14,719 nucleotides of DNA from CAYOSU01 sp964541255 (GTDB lineage Bacteria > Bacillota > Clostridia > Christensenellales > CAMQZB01), in contig CAZIPL010000036.1 of assembly GCA_964541255.1 (NCBI GenBank), positions 1 to 14,719 of the forward strand, read 5' to 3'. Numbering within the stretch: position 1 is the first letter of the stretch; each line of letters begins with the position of its first letter. The notes under the pieces were generated by a model that saw only the letters and a program-made list of their open reading frames with translations, was not told the origin of the DNA and made no database searches. Below, piece by piece: positions 6,550 through 13,355 of this stretch. Both the position numbers and the translations under genes were made by a program.

Positions 6550-6578
6550 CTTTTTGGTTTTGCCATAAAATCAAAAAG
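6550..6578. repeat. A/T-rich hairpin competing with the WYL gene terminator
   Basis: CTTTTTG pairs with CAAAAAG, extended by a G-T wobble and TTTT/AAAA to a 12-bp stem with a 5-nt loop. Its last bases are also the first arm and T tail of the adjacent terminator, so the two folds exclude each other. Confidence 0.5.
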
Positions 6579-6603
6579 CGCATAAGCTTTCGCTTACACG
6601 CTT
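6573..6603 (-). terminator. Rho-independent terminator of the WYL regulator
   Basis: On the minus strand AAGCG-TGT-AAGC, a GAAA tetraloop, GCTT-ATG-CGCTT and five Ts form a 12-bp stem (two wobbles). It lies 39 nt beyond the WYL gene stop. Confidence 0.8.
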
Positions 6604-6641
6604 AATAGAGTTTTCTAAATATGTGTTTATCCTAAAAACAA

Positions 6642-7619
6642 TCAATAAATACTTTTAACCGATTCGACCATTGCTTTCATTTCGTCAACAACTTTCTGCG
6701 GAGACAAAATCTTCATCTTATCGCCGAACGTAAACACCCACGAATAAAAGGTCGGCGCGACGAGTATGTTTGCGCTCACCGTGAACTTTCCGTCTTCGGT
6801 TTTTGTCATAATCGCATTTTCGCCGAACCTATCGACGACGGCATTAACGAGCGATTCGTCGCATAAAAGCGTAACCCTATAATCAGCACCCTTAAACATA
6901 GAAAATATTTTCTTGTTGGTTTTCGTTTGCGCCGCTCTTTTTTTGCATTTTTCCGAAACGTCGATATCGCTCGCCTCAACGCAGTCCATACGATCAACCC
7001 TATAATGCACCACGTCGTCGTATTTGTCGCTGTATGCAACGAGATAATAATTATCCTCGGAGCTTACAAGATTTATCGGAGAAACGAGATATTCCTCTCC
7101 CTCGCGCTTATATTCGTGCTTGCCGCTCAAATTATACTTAAAATATTTGAAAGTAGCCATTTTGCCGTTTTCAATACACTCGTTGAGACAGTCGATATTA
7201 TAATATATCTTTTCGTTCGAATGCTTCGGATCAAGCGACACGATATGCCTTTTCAACATCTCCGCCCTATGCTTACCGCCGAGCGCCGCAATTTTTTCGG
7301 AAAGCTCTCTTGTTTTTTTCTCAGTCAAAAAATGTGACGCGCTTACCGTGTCGAGAAGTATTTTAAGCTCAGCCGCACTGAACGCCCTGTCGTCGATGTA
7401 ATAGTTATTTGAGTTGGTCTTCACCGTCATTATTTCATATCCGCATTCGTTTAGACAGACGATATCGTCATAAAGCGTTTTGCGCTCTACGTCGATTTCC
7501 TCGTCGCGAAGTCTTTTTATGAGTGCGTTCGTTGACATAGGATGATTCTCGTCGCTTTCGTTCTTTAGTATTTCAAGAATTTTTATCAGCTTGACCTTTT
7601 GGTTCTTTCCTTTAGGCAT
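6642..7619 (-). CDS. WYL-domain transcriptional regulator (YafY/DeoR-like)
   Basis: 325 residues, typical length. The N-terminal 65 residues form a winged helix-turn-helix (K-L-I-K-I-L-E-I-L, then T-N-A-L-I-K-R-L, then V-E-R-K-T-L-Y-D-D-I recognition helix, then a wing ending N-N-Y-Y-I-D-D). The middle (about 150-220) holds a WYL-type core with L-V-S-P-I-N-L-V, then N-Y-Y-L-V-A-Y in place of W-Y-L, and H-Y-R-V-D-R-M. The last 100 residues fit the WCX extension. Such proteins regulate transcription, often in response to nucleotides or ssDNA-like ligands. A good GGAGGG ribosome site supports the ATG. It is a single-gene transcript ended by a strong terminator. A 28-nt inverted repeat 45-75 nt upstream may be its own operator; its targets are unknown. 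Confidence 0.93.
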   Translation of the reverse strand: MPKGKNQKVKLIKILEILKNESDENHPMSTNALIKRLRDEEIDVERKTLYDDIVCLNECGYEIMTVKTNSNNYYIDDRAFSAAELKILLDTVSASHFLTEKKTRELSEKIAALGGKHRAEMLKRHIVSLDPKHSNEKIYYNIDCLNECIENGKMATFKYFKYNLSGKHEYKREGEEYLVSPINLVSSEDNYYLVAYSDKYDDVVHYRVDRMDCVEASDIDVSEKCKKRAAQTKTNKKIFSMFKGADYRVTLLCDESLVNAVVDRFGENAIMTKTEDGKFTVSANILVAPTFYSWVFTFGDKMKILSPQKVVDEMKAMVESVKSIY

Positions 7620-7664
7620 ATCTTCCCTCCAATGCGATAACGATATTACATATAATACAAGAAG

Positions 7665-7692
7665 TTTCTATTTTGCTTGCAAAGAATAGAAA
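7665..7692. promoter_or_regulatory. Inverted repeat upstream of the WYL regulator, candidate operator
   Basis: TTTCTATT (7665-7672) is mirrored by AATAGAAA (7685-7692), a perfect 8-bp inverted repeat with a 12-nt centre that can partly pair further. It begins about 45 nt upstream of the start codon, where a promoter should be. A clean promoter could not be assigned: TTGCAA and TATTAT exist but are 19 nt apart. Confidence 0.35.
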
Positions 7693-7709
7693 CGCCGCAG
7701 TATTTCAAA

Positions 7710-7795
7710 CTAAGAAGCACAAAACATTAGTTTTGTGGCAAAGCACCTTGCTTTGCAAAGATTTTGTCGTTAGACAAAAGATTTACTTCTTATAG
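7710..7795. repeat. Cloverleaf-like array of three hairpins within an outer stem
   Basis: Three perfect hairpins lie nearly back to back: CACAAAAC-ATTA-GTTTTGTG (7718-7737), GCAAAGCA-CCT-TGCTTTGC (7738-7756) and TTTTGTC-GTTA-GACAAAA (7762-7779). TAAGAAG (7711-7717) and CTTCTTA (7786-7792) enclose all three as an outer 7-bp stem. It is non-coding and has no tRNA hallmarks. The 342-nt gap 7620-7961 otherwise holds only the repeat at 7665, the GntR gene terminator and a second copy of AAAACATTAG at 7867. Confidence 0.7.
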
Positions 7796-7920
7796 ATTAT
7801 AACACACGATTTTGTCGATTTCAAGATTTTATTTGCATTTGTTGTCCAATAACAACGACACCTAGCAAAACATTAGAAAAATTCGACGGCTTTTCGATAA
7901 CATTCAAACTGGTTTTGCAT

Positions 7921-7957
7921 AAAAAACTTCCCCGACAGCCACGCTATCGGGGAAGTT
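7921..7957 (-). terminator. Strong Rho-independent terminator of the ABC-exporter/GntR operon
   Basis: The minus strand has an 11-bp perfect stem (AACTTCCCCGA / TCGGGGAAGTT), extended by one wobble and AGC/GCT to 15 bp with a 3-nt loop, followed by a T tract. It sits 4 nt beyond the GntR stop. Confidence 0.9.
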
Positions 7958-7961
7958 ATTC

Positions 7962-8318
7962 TTACATTTTTTCGATTGTTTTGATTATTTCTTCTTTCGT
8001 TATCCCTAAGGACTTCAAATACGCAACGTCGGTACGCAGCCTTTCTTTTATTATCTCTTCCTTTTCTTTCTCGCCGTCCCGCTTTTCGATTACGAAGCTT
8101 CCTTTCCCTTGATAGGTCGCGATAAAGCCCTCTTTTTCCAAAAGCTCATACGCACTTTTTATCGTGATTACGGAAATACCCAAATCCGACGCGATTTGCC
8201 TTATCGACGGCAAAAGCGTTCCGCTTGCGATTTCGCCCGAGATTATTTGCAAAGAAATTTGCTCGTAAATCTGGATATATATCGGAACGTCCGATTTTGT
8301 CGATATGACGACTTTCAA
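7962..8318 (-). CDS. GntR-family regulator, YtrA subfamily
   Basis: 118 residues, the short form typical of YtrA: a winged helix-turn-helix and a brief helical tail, with no large ligand domain. Landmarks are V-P-I-Y-I-Q-I-Y-E-Q-I near the N-terminus, L-P-S-I-R-Q-I-A-S-D-L-G-I-S in the helix-turn-helix, T-I-K-S-A-Y-E-L-L-E-K-E-G-F and the wing G-K-G-S-F-V. The last 40 residues are charged helices likely to dimerise. It starts 1 nt after the permease stop and is the last gene of the operon, whereas YtrA regulators usually come first. It probably represses its own operon through the palindrome at 9832-9846, releasing it under cell-wall or antibiotic stress as known for relatives; that is inferred. 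Confidence 0.93.
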   Translation of the reverse strand: MKVVISTKSDVPIYIQIYEQISLQIISGEIASGTLLPSIRQIASDLGISVITIKSAYELLEKEGFIATYQGKGSFVIEKRDGEKEKEEIIKERLRTDVAYLKSLGITKEEIIKTIEKM

Positions 8319-8319
8319 A

Positions 8320-8970
8320 TCAAATACTTACCTTTTCAAAGTTTTTCGCCGATTTTTTCATCGAAAAGATGTTCAGCAATACATATATTACTATGCCGCA
8401 AAGCAAAATTGCAAGTCTTATCGGCATTTTTTCTGGAGAAAGCCCGTCTACGGTCGAATTAAGAGCGGGAATAATTGCGATCGAAACTTCCGCCGCGATA
8501 ACCAAAAGCACGTATACCGTCAATGATTTTATCAACGCACCGTGCATTTTATATCCCGTTTTGAAAAACGCGGGCAAGAATATCGCATTAAATTCTCCGT
8601 ACGCGCAAAGAGTCAATCCGAAAAACGCAAGGTTTGCGTCCATTCCGACGGTGTTGCCGCTCGGATACAAAACCTTACTTGAAATAATCGCGAAAGGCAC
8701 AGCCAAAAGAATTTGTAAAAGCTCGAGATATATGACGGAAAAGCATCTCGAATAGACGATATACCGTCTCGGCACGGGAAGATTTGCAGTGAATTCTATG
8801 TCTTTGTTAACTTGAGTTAAGTTGAACATAACGAAAATTCCGTATACGCAATAGGACATCGACACAGCATAAGGATAGTTCGGCACAAGCAAAAGCACAG
8901 AAAGTGCGGGAAACAGATAGATAAACGGCGCGACGACGAGTTTAAGCTCTTTATAAATAAGGTTTTTCAT
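8320..8970 (-). CDS. ABC-2 type transporter permease
   Basis: 216 residues with about six hydrophobic segments (near 13-30, 35-52, 80-98, 112-130, 145-165 and 182-200). The start M-K-N-L-I-Y-K-E-L-K-L and the cytoplasmic L-P-V-P-R-R-Y-I-V-Y-S-R-C-F resemble the ABC2_membrane_5 group, small permeases paired with GntR/YtrA regulators. Its start overlaps the ATPase stop by 4 nt, so the two are co-translated and surely form one transporter. The direction is probably export, or sensing and resistance, because there is no binding protein. Substrate is unknown. Confidence 0.88.
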   Translation of the reverse strand: MKNLIYKELKLVVAPFIYLFPALSVLLLVPNYPYAVSMSYCVYGIFVMFNLTQVNKDIEFTANLPVPRRYIVYSRCFSVIYLELLQILLAVPFAIISSKVLYPSGNTVGMDANLAFFGLTLCAYGEFNAIFLPAFFKTGYKMHGALIKSLTVYVLLVIAAEVSIAIIPALNSTVDGLSPEKMPIRLAILLCGIVIYVLLNIFSMKKSAKNFEKVSI

Positions 8971-9803
8971 TTCAACTCCTCCTCGTAATAGATCATAATA
9001 TCTTCAATGGTAGGCACCTCGACGGAAAGTCCCGAATCCAAAACGTCCTTTGTTTTGGCAAGCCCCATAAAACCAAAGGGGTTTTCTTTATATCCGATAA
9101 GTTTATCCGAATATTTATTTAAGTCGTCCTTGCTTCCGCCTACAACGCGGTGAGAATTGATTATATCGTCCTTTGTTCCGTATAAAACAATTTCGCCGTC
9201 GTGAATATATATGATATAATCCGCGCATTTGTCAAGGTCGGATGTTATGTGCGTCGAGAAAAGTATGCTTCTCTCGCCGCTTGCGACAATTTCTTTGAAT
9301 AGATCGGTAAGCTCGCTCCTCGAAACGGGATCGAGTCCGCTCGTAGGCTCGTCTAAAATAATAAGCTTTGCTCCGTGCGACAGACAAAGAGCAAGCGAAA
9401 GCTTGGTCTTCATACCTTGCGAAAGCTCGCATATCTTTTTATTCTCGTCAAGACCGAACTTACCCAAAAGCTTCCTATACATATCTTCGTCGAAGTTATC
9501 GAAAAACTTCTTATATACGCTTGCAAGCTTCTTTATCTTCGTTCTTTCGTAATAGCTTATCGGTTCAAGCGAAAAACCTATCTCTTTTTTAAGCTCCGAC
9601 TCATAAGATCTCGAATCTTTTCCGAATATCTCTATCTCTCCGCCGTCAATAGATACGAAGTTCAAAATACTCTTTATCGTCGTGGTCTTCCCCGCGCCGT
9701 TTTTGCCGATAAAACCCGTGATATATCCGCTTTCCATTTCAAACGATATGTCTTTCAGCGAAAAATTCTCGTAGTTTTTGCATAAGTGTTTTACCTTTAA
9801 CAT
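8967..9803 (-). CDS. ABC transporter ATP-binding protein (YtrB/BcrA-like)
   Basis: 278 residues. Walker A G-K-N-G-A-G-K-T-T (33-41), signature L-S-Q-G-M (127-131), Walker B L-I-I-L-D-E-P (147-153) with S-G-L-D and a switch His in F-S-T-H-I are all intact. The signature L-S-Q-G-M and the family-specific tail after about 215 (I-N-S-H-R-V-V-G, then V-P-T-I-E-D-I-M-I-Y-Y) match the ATPases of GntR-linked ABC-2 exporters. It is the first gene of the operon, with a strong ribosome site (AAAGGAG) and a promoter 35-65 nt upstream. It energises the permease encoded next. The substrate is unknown; a peptide, lipid-linked intermediate or antibiotic is plausible. Confidence 0.93.
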   Translation of the reverse strand: MLKVKHLCKNYENFSLKDISFEMESGYITGFIGKNGAGKTTTIKSILNFVSIDGGEIEIFGKDSRSYESELKKEIGFSLEPISYYERTKIKKLASVYKKFFDNFDEDMYRKLLGKFGLDENKKICELSQGMKTKLSLALCLSHGAKLIILDEPTSGLDPVSRSELTDLFKEIVASGERSILFSTHITSDLDKCADYIIYIHDGEIVLYGTKDDIINSHRVVGGSKDDLNKYSDKLIGYKENPFGFMGLAKTKDVLDSGLSVEVPTIEDIMIYYEEELK

Positions 9804-9831
9804 AACCGCTCCTTTAACTGTGTATGTCGTA

Positions 9832-9846
9832 TATATACAGTATATA
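9832..9846. promoter_or_regulatory. Perfect palindromic operator candidate for the GntR/YtrA regulator
   Basis: TATATAC and GTATATA are exact 7-bp mirror halves around one base. The site covers the -10 hexamer of the exporter operon. GntR/YtrA repressors bind short TA-rich palindromes, and the operon encodes one, so autorepression is the simplest reading. Confidence 0.6.
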
Positions 9847-9867
9847 CAAGCCTTTTCGCATTGTCAA
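9839..9867 (-). promoter_or_regulatory. Strong sigma-A promoter of the ABC-exporter operon
   Basis: A consensus TTGACA (9867-9862) is separated by 17 nt from TATACT (9844-9839), 36 nt upstream of the ATPase start. The -10 lies inside the 9832-9846 palindrome. Confidence 0.8.
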
Positions 9868-9877
9868 GCGTTTTTAT

Positions 9878-9915
9878 AAAAAACATAAAACCGCCCGAAA
9901 AAAAACGTTCGGACG
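9878..9915 (-). terminator. Rho-independent terminator downstream of the esterase gene
   Basis: On the minus strand CGTCCG pairs with CGGGCG (one wobble) around a T-rich loop, followed by GTTTTATGTTTTTT. It lies 57 nt beyond the esterase stop and just before the exporter promoter, insulating the two units. A second hairpin (GTATTAA / TTAATAC, 9944-9963) sits in the same gap. Confidence 0.6.
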
Positions 9916-9971
9916 ATTATCACAAATACTATTATTAAGATAAGTATTAAGCCTTTTTAATACCTACTTTT

Positions 9972-10880
9972 TCAGTGCTTCAAGAAAAAGTCTATCATAT
10001 CGTTATTAGCATCGACGCTTTCTTCGTATTCTGGAAACAAAACGTTGAATACGTGATCGAGCTTATTGGTTCTTCCCTCATAGACCTTGAATGTAAAGTC
10101 CTTTCCGTTTTGAACCATGGCTTCGTTGAGCGCAACGGAATATTTATATAAGCCTACGTCTGTCGGCGTTGTTATCGCCATAACGGGAGGAAGCTCCGTT
10201 TCGGGGAGAAGCTTGGGAATATTGACATAATCGCAAAGCTCGAAATCGACGCCTTTCGGGAACATAATCTTTGCAAAAAGCGCCATAGTGTTTTCGCGGC
10301 TCGGCTTTCCGCCTTTTTTCATATCCTCGATATCGACGCAGGGGCAAGTTGCACAAATTGCGTTGAGCGAAAGCTTAGGTTTTTCGAAACCGAAATACTT
10401 CGCAACTCTTTCGTTGCCGCAAACCGTTCCGTAAAGCAAAACCAAATGTCCGCCGGCAGAATCGCCCGTCAAATATAGCTTTGAAACGTCAAAAGCGTAT
10501 TCTTCTTTGTTGTCGTAAATCCAATCTATCGCGGCAGCAAGCTCTTTCATTTCATCACCAAAGCCCGCCTCGGGTTGCAAAGTGTAATCTACGTTGACTA
10601 CCTTGAAGCCTTTCGTCGCCAAATACTTCGATTGCAATCTGTTGATCTCTTTCTCGCACGAAATATACGCGCCGCCGTGAACAACGATGATAACCGGCGA
10701 GAGCTTTTCTTTTTCGAGATAGTATACGTCGAGCCTTTGACGTTTCGTTCCGCCCTTTATATATTGAATGTCCGTCGTTCCGAGAACCTCAAAGTAGAGA
10801 TTTTCTCTTCCCTTTTCTCTTTCTTTCATCATTTTTCTTTGAATGTTTCTCATAATCTTCGCAGAAAAAGGTGCTTTCAT
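9972..10880 (-). CDS. Alpha/beta-hydrolase, hormone-sensitive-lipase/acetyl-esterase type
   Basis: 302 residues from the ATG at 10880-10878, chosen for its GGAGGAAGAATT ribosome site; an upstream in-frame ATG (10943) has none. The oxyanion-hole motif H-G-G-A-Y (68-72), the nucleophile elbow G-D-S141-A-G-G-H, and plausible acid Asp241 (T-P-T-D-V-G) and base His276 (L-D-H-V-F) complete a catalytic triad. There is no signal peptide, so it is probably a cytoplasmic carboxylesterase acting on small esters such as acetylated sugars. Basic residues dominate the first 25 positions. It stands alone: a terminator follows and a 201-nt gap precedes it. Substrate and regulation are not readable. Confidence 0.92.
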   Translation of the reverse strand: MKAPFSAKIMRNIQRKMMKEREKGRENLYFEVLGTTDIQYIKGGTKRQRLDVYYLEKEKLSPVIIVVHGGAYISCEKEINRLQSKYLATKGFKVVNVDYTLQPEAGFGDEMKELAAAIDWIYDNKEEYAFDVSKLYLTGDSAGGHLVLLYGTVCGNERVAKYFGFEKPKLSLNAICATCPCVDIEDMKKGGKPSRENTMALFAKIMFPKGVDFELCDYVNIPKLLPETELPPVMAITTPTDVGLYKYSVALNEAMVQNGKDFTFKVYEGRTNKLDHVFNVLFPEYEESVDANNDMIDFFLKH

Positions 10881-11005
10881 AATTCTTCCTCCGATATAAA
10901 ACTTTTTAATCAATTCCTTTAGCATTGCAAAAAGCAACAACAATTTCCTTAAATTGAGCCTTGTAAAAATTCACCCGCTTCACCAAGATAAGTTCACGAC
11001 ACTTA

Positions 11006-11043
11006 ATCGCCGTAACATAAGATCGATGTTTTCTTACGCCGAT
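11006..11043. repeat. Imperfect inverted repeat upstream of the esterase gene
   Basis: ATCGCCGTAA (11006-11015) and TTACGCCGAT (11034-11043) pair at 9 of 10 positions around an 18-nt centre. It lies in the 201-nt gap between the glycerate kinase and esterase genes. It could be a terminator remnant, an operator or an mRNA leader structure; no promoter was confidently found here. Confidence 0.35.
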
Positions 11044-11060
11044 GTTATCAATTCCTCGGG

Positions 11061-11083
11061 AAAAGCGACACTATCGTAACGCT
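11061..11083 (-). terminator. Weak terminator candidate after the glycerate kinase gene
   Basis: Starting in the stop codon, AGCGTTAC can pair with GTGTCGCT (one mismatch, one wobble) around a GATA loop, followed by only three further Ts. It is marginal as an intrinsic terminator. Confidence 0.3.
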
Positions 11084-12215
11084 ATTTTTCAAACGTTTTT
11101 ATAAGCGCAAAAACGTTCTCCGCCGTTCTTGCAAGGTTTTCTTTAGATTTAACACTAATCTTTTCGAACGGTTCAGCCTTATTAACCGTCGGGAAAGCCG
11201 CGACTATGCCGTTTTCGTCCAAAATTCTTTTGTCGAAAACATCGACTGCGCCCGCTATCACGACAACGGGAACGTTTTGCTTTTTCGCTACCGCCGACAC
11301 GCCGTCGATGACCTTTCCCATAAAGCTTTGCTCGTCGAGCTTACCCTCGCCCGTAATCAATAGATCTGCGTTTTCAAGAGATTTTTCGAGCTTTGTAATT
11401 TCAATCGCAACGGAAATACCTTTTTTAAGTTCGCCCTTTAAGCCTGCCGTTATCGCAAGTCCCAAAGCCCCCGCAGCTCCGCCGCCTTTGACGCAAGAAT
11501 AATCTTGTCCTCTTTCCTTAGATAAAAGCAAGGTCAAATTCTTTATCCCCTCGTCAAGTATCGGAAGGTCTTCTTCCTTTGCGCCCTTTTGTCTGCCATA
11601 GACATATGTCGCACCGAGCTCTCCGTAAGGGGGATTTTCGACGTCGCACATCGCAAGAAACTTTACGTCGTTATATTTTTCAAGAGCAGAAATATCTATG
11701 CTTTTAATATTATTAAGCGCTCCGCCGATTGGCAAAAACTCATTGCCGAAACAATCGAAAAACTTCGTCCCAAGAGCATGAAGCATTCCCGCGCCGCCGT
11801 CGTTAGTGCCGCTTCCGCCTAACGTTACGATAACCGTTTTTGCGCCGCTATTCACGGCATCTAATATTTGCTCGCCTACACCTACCGTCGTTGTCAACAT
11901 CGGATTTTTCGACTTCGACATAGGAAGTCCCGCGGTTTGAGCCGTTTCGATTACGGCGGTTCTTTCTTTTTCGTTATATAGATATACCGCCGAAGATTTC
12001 TCTCCGTTTAGGTTCGAAAAGAGCTTTTCGATCTTTTTATATCCCTCTATTTCGGCAAAAACGTCAAGCGTTCCCTCTCCGCCGTCGGCGATCGGAATTT
12101 TTATTATCTCGCAATCGGGGAAAGCCTCTCTTGCCTTATCGCCGATTATTTCGCAAACGCTTGTCGCAGAAATCGTACCTTTATACGAATCGGCTGAAAC
12201 TACTATTTTTTTCAT
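11082..12215 (-). CDS. Glycerate kinase (GarK/GlxK family)
   Basis: 377 residues, normal length for the GarK/GlxK family, which phosphorylates D-glycerate with ATP to 2- or 3-phosphoglycerate and so feeds glycolysis. Family landmarks are D-S-Y-K-G-T-I-S-A near the N-terminus, I-P-I-A-D-G-G-E-G-T-L-D at about 41-52, T-L-G-G-S-G-T-N-D-G-G-A-G-M-L in the first third, C-V-K-G-G-G-A-A-G-A-L-G mid-protein and T-G-E-G-K-L-D-E-Q-S-F-M-G-K-V toward the end. It begins directly after the phosphodiesterase stop codon with no gap, and the two probably share the promoter at 12952-12980. Usual partners such as glycerate transporters, tartronate semialdehyde reductase or glucarate genes are absent. Which product (2-PG or 3-PG) is formed cannot be told. 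Confidence 0.95.
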   Translation of the reverse strand: MKKIVVSADSYKGTISATSVCEIIGDKAREAFPDCEIIKIPIADGGEGTLDVFAEIEGYKKIEKLFSNLNGEKSSAVYLYNEKERTAVIETAQTAGLPMSKSKNPMLTTTVGVGEQILDAVNSGAKTVIVTLGGSGTNDGGAGMLHALGTKFFDCFGNEFLPIGGALNNIKSIDISALEKYNDVKFLAMCDVENPPYGELGATYVYGRQKGAKEEDLPILDEGIKNLTLLLSKERGQDYSCVKGGGAAGALGLAITAGLKGELKKGISVAIEITKLEKSLENADLLITGEGKLDEQSFMGKVIDGVSAVAKKQNVPVVVIAGAVDVFDKRILDENGIVAAFPTVNKAEPFEKISVKSKENLARTAENVFALIKTFEK

Positions 12216-12920
12216 TTATTTCTTCTCACAAAAGTCCTGACAGCGATTTGTCATAACAACGTCAACGCCGACATCTTTCATCATATCGAACTGCTCTTTC
12301 CAGTCAACAGTCCAAACGTTCATCGCAATTCCCAAAGAATGAGCAAGCTCCACTCTCTCTTTCGTGCAATATACGAACAACGGGTGGAACGCCTCGAAGC
12401 CGTGCTCCTTGACATACTTCTCACCGTCGATAAGAACGTCGCCCGTCAAAACGCCGCACTTGATGTTCGGATCGATTTTCTTCATTCTGACAAGGGATTG
12501 ATGATTGAAAGAAGATATTATAACGTTATCTTCCAAATTGTGCTTTTTGATAAGCTCCAACGTCTTTTCCTCGATTCCGTCATATTCGAAAATGCTCGTT
12601 TTAAGCTCCAAGTTGATTGTAAGTCCGCTTCCCTCGACAAGAGCCAAAAACTCGTCGAGAGTGGGGATTTCGACTTCGTAATCCATTTTGTTATTGGCAT
12701 TGAGTTTTTTGAGTTCCTCTAAAGTATAATCTCTCAAAAAGCCTTTGCCGTTAGTCGTTCTTGCAAGCATTTCGTCGTGGAAAATAACAAGCTCTCCGTC
12801 CTTTGTCATCTGAACGTCGGTCTCGATACCGTCGATTTTATATTCCATAGCCTTGGAAAACGCAAGAAGCGTATTCTCGGGATAAATAGAACTAAGCCCC
12901 CTGTGAGCGAATATTCTCAT
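12216..12920 (-). CDS. Glycerophosphodiester phosphodiesterase
   Basis: 234 residues from the ATG at 12920-12918, supported by AAGGAGAATTTTT; an in-frame upstream extension would span the promoter. It begins at once with the GDPD core: A-H6-R7-G, P-E15-N-T, E33-T-D35 and F-H48-D-E, the residues known for acid/base catalysis and divalent-metal binding. The later barrel strands follow, with L-N-L-E-L-K, I-I-S-S-F-N-H, N-V-W-T-V-D and V-V-M-T-N-R at the end. There is no signal peptide, so it is cytoplasmic. It hydrolyses glycerophosphodiesters from lipid head groups to glycerol-3-phosphate and an alcohol. It is the first gene of the pair with glycerate kinase. The exact head-group preference is unknown. 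Confidence 0.95.
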   Translation of the reverse strand: MRIFAHRGLSSIYPENTLLAFSKAMEYKIDGIETDVQMTKDGELVIFHDEMLARTTNGKGFLRDYTLEELKKLNANNKMDYEVEIPTLDEFLALVEGSGLTINLELKTSIFEYDGIEEKTLELIKKHNLEDNVIISSFNHQSLVRMKKIDPNIKCGVLTGDVLIDGEKYVKEHGFEAFHPLFVYCTKERVELAHSLGIAMNVWTVDWKEQFDMMKDVGVDVVMTNRCQDFCEKK

Positions 12921-12951
12921 AAAAATTCTCCTTGATAATTTCTTAATATTT

Positions 12952-12980
12952 ATTTTAATCCACGCAAAAATAAATGTCAA
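12952..12980 (-). promoter_or_regulatory. Sigma-A promoter of the phosphodiesterase-glycerate kinase operon
   Basis: A consensus TTGACA (12980-12975) is separated by 17 nt from TAAAAT (12957-12952), 31 nt upstream of the start codon. The -35 lies inside one arm of an 11-bp inverted repeat. Confidence 0.75.
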
Positions 12981-13031
12981 TACTAAAGTCTAAGGCAAAA
13001 AGCCATATTATTGTAATATTTTGACATTTAT
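12970..13031. repeat. 11-bp inverted repeat enclosing smaller hairpins
   Basis: ATAAATGTCAA (12970-12980) and TTGACATTTAT (13021-13031) are exact mirrors. Between them lie GGC-AAAAA-GCC (12994-13004) and ATATTA-TTG-TAATAT (13005-13019). On the minus strand the last arm runs into a T-rich stretch, so it might end read-through from spmB while carrying the -35 of the next operon. Confidence 0.5.
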
Positions 13032-13106
13032 GATATTTTTTCGCATTTTTGTTTTTCGGCAGCTGTTCTTATTCGAAATATACTTACAAAAAAAAGAACG
13101 AATACA

Positions 13107-13310
13107 TTATCCTTTGGAGAACCGAACCGATTGAGTTTTAGCGACAATCAATTTATAAAATCGGCAAGTAACTTCTCATAATACGATTCGACCATTACAA
13201 CAATGAAAGTATCATAACAAAATTGAGAATAAGCTCGGCAAAGTACAAAGCTTATCATCAATATATTTAATTTGATTTTTTGTCTAACCCTTTAGAGTTC
13301 TCCTCATCTC
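13107..13310. mobile_element. Degenerate relative of the MITE-like element
   Basis: The first 84 bp (13107-13190) align to the left end of the element at 6258 at about three quarters of positions, both starting TTATCC and both sharing ATTGAGTTTTA and CATAATACGATTCG. GGAGAAC (13116-13122) is mirrored by GTTCTCC (13297-13303), and the right end shares TTGT-x-x-AACCCTT with the other copy. The right boundary is uncertain and the middle has diverged or been deleted. Nothing in it codes. With the repeat at 12970 it accounts for most of the gap 12921-13355; I saw no spmB terminator there. Confidence 0.5.
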
Positions 13311-13355
13311 TTATGCTTTCTTTTTTTTATTCGAAAAATAGATTGAGAGACAGCA

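Noticed and set aside
6089..6583. A 164-codon minus-strand reading frame in the gap between importer and WYL gene
   Set aside because: It runs straight through both ends of the MITE-like element and across the adjacent hairpin, has no ribosome site and no recognisable domain, and its composition (many F, L, K, N) is that of AT-rich non-coding DNA.
6660..6672. CGATTCGACCATT near the WYL gene end, also found at 13184
   Set aside because: A 13-nt exact match, but one copy is inside conserved WYL coding sequence and the flanks do not align, so chance is the better explanation.
7710..7795. Possible tRNA gene, from the cloverleaf outline
   Set aside because: Stem lengths and loop sizes are wrong, and there is no T-loop TTCRANY, no D-loop GG pair, no 7-nt anticodon loop and no CCA end.
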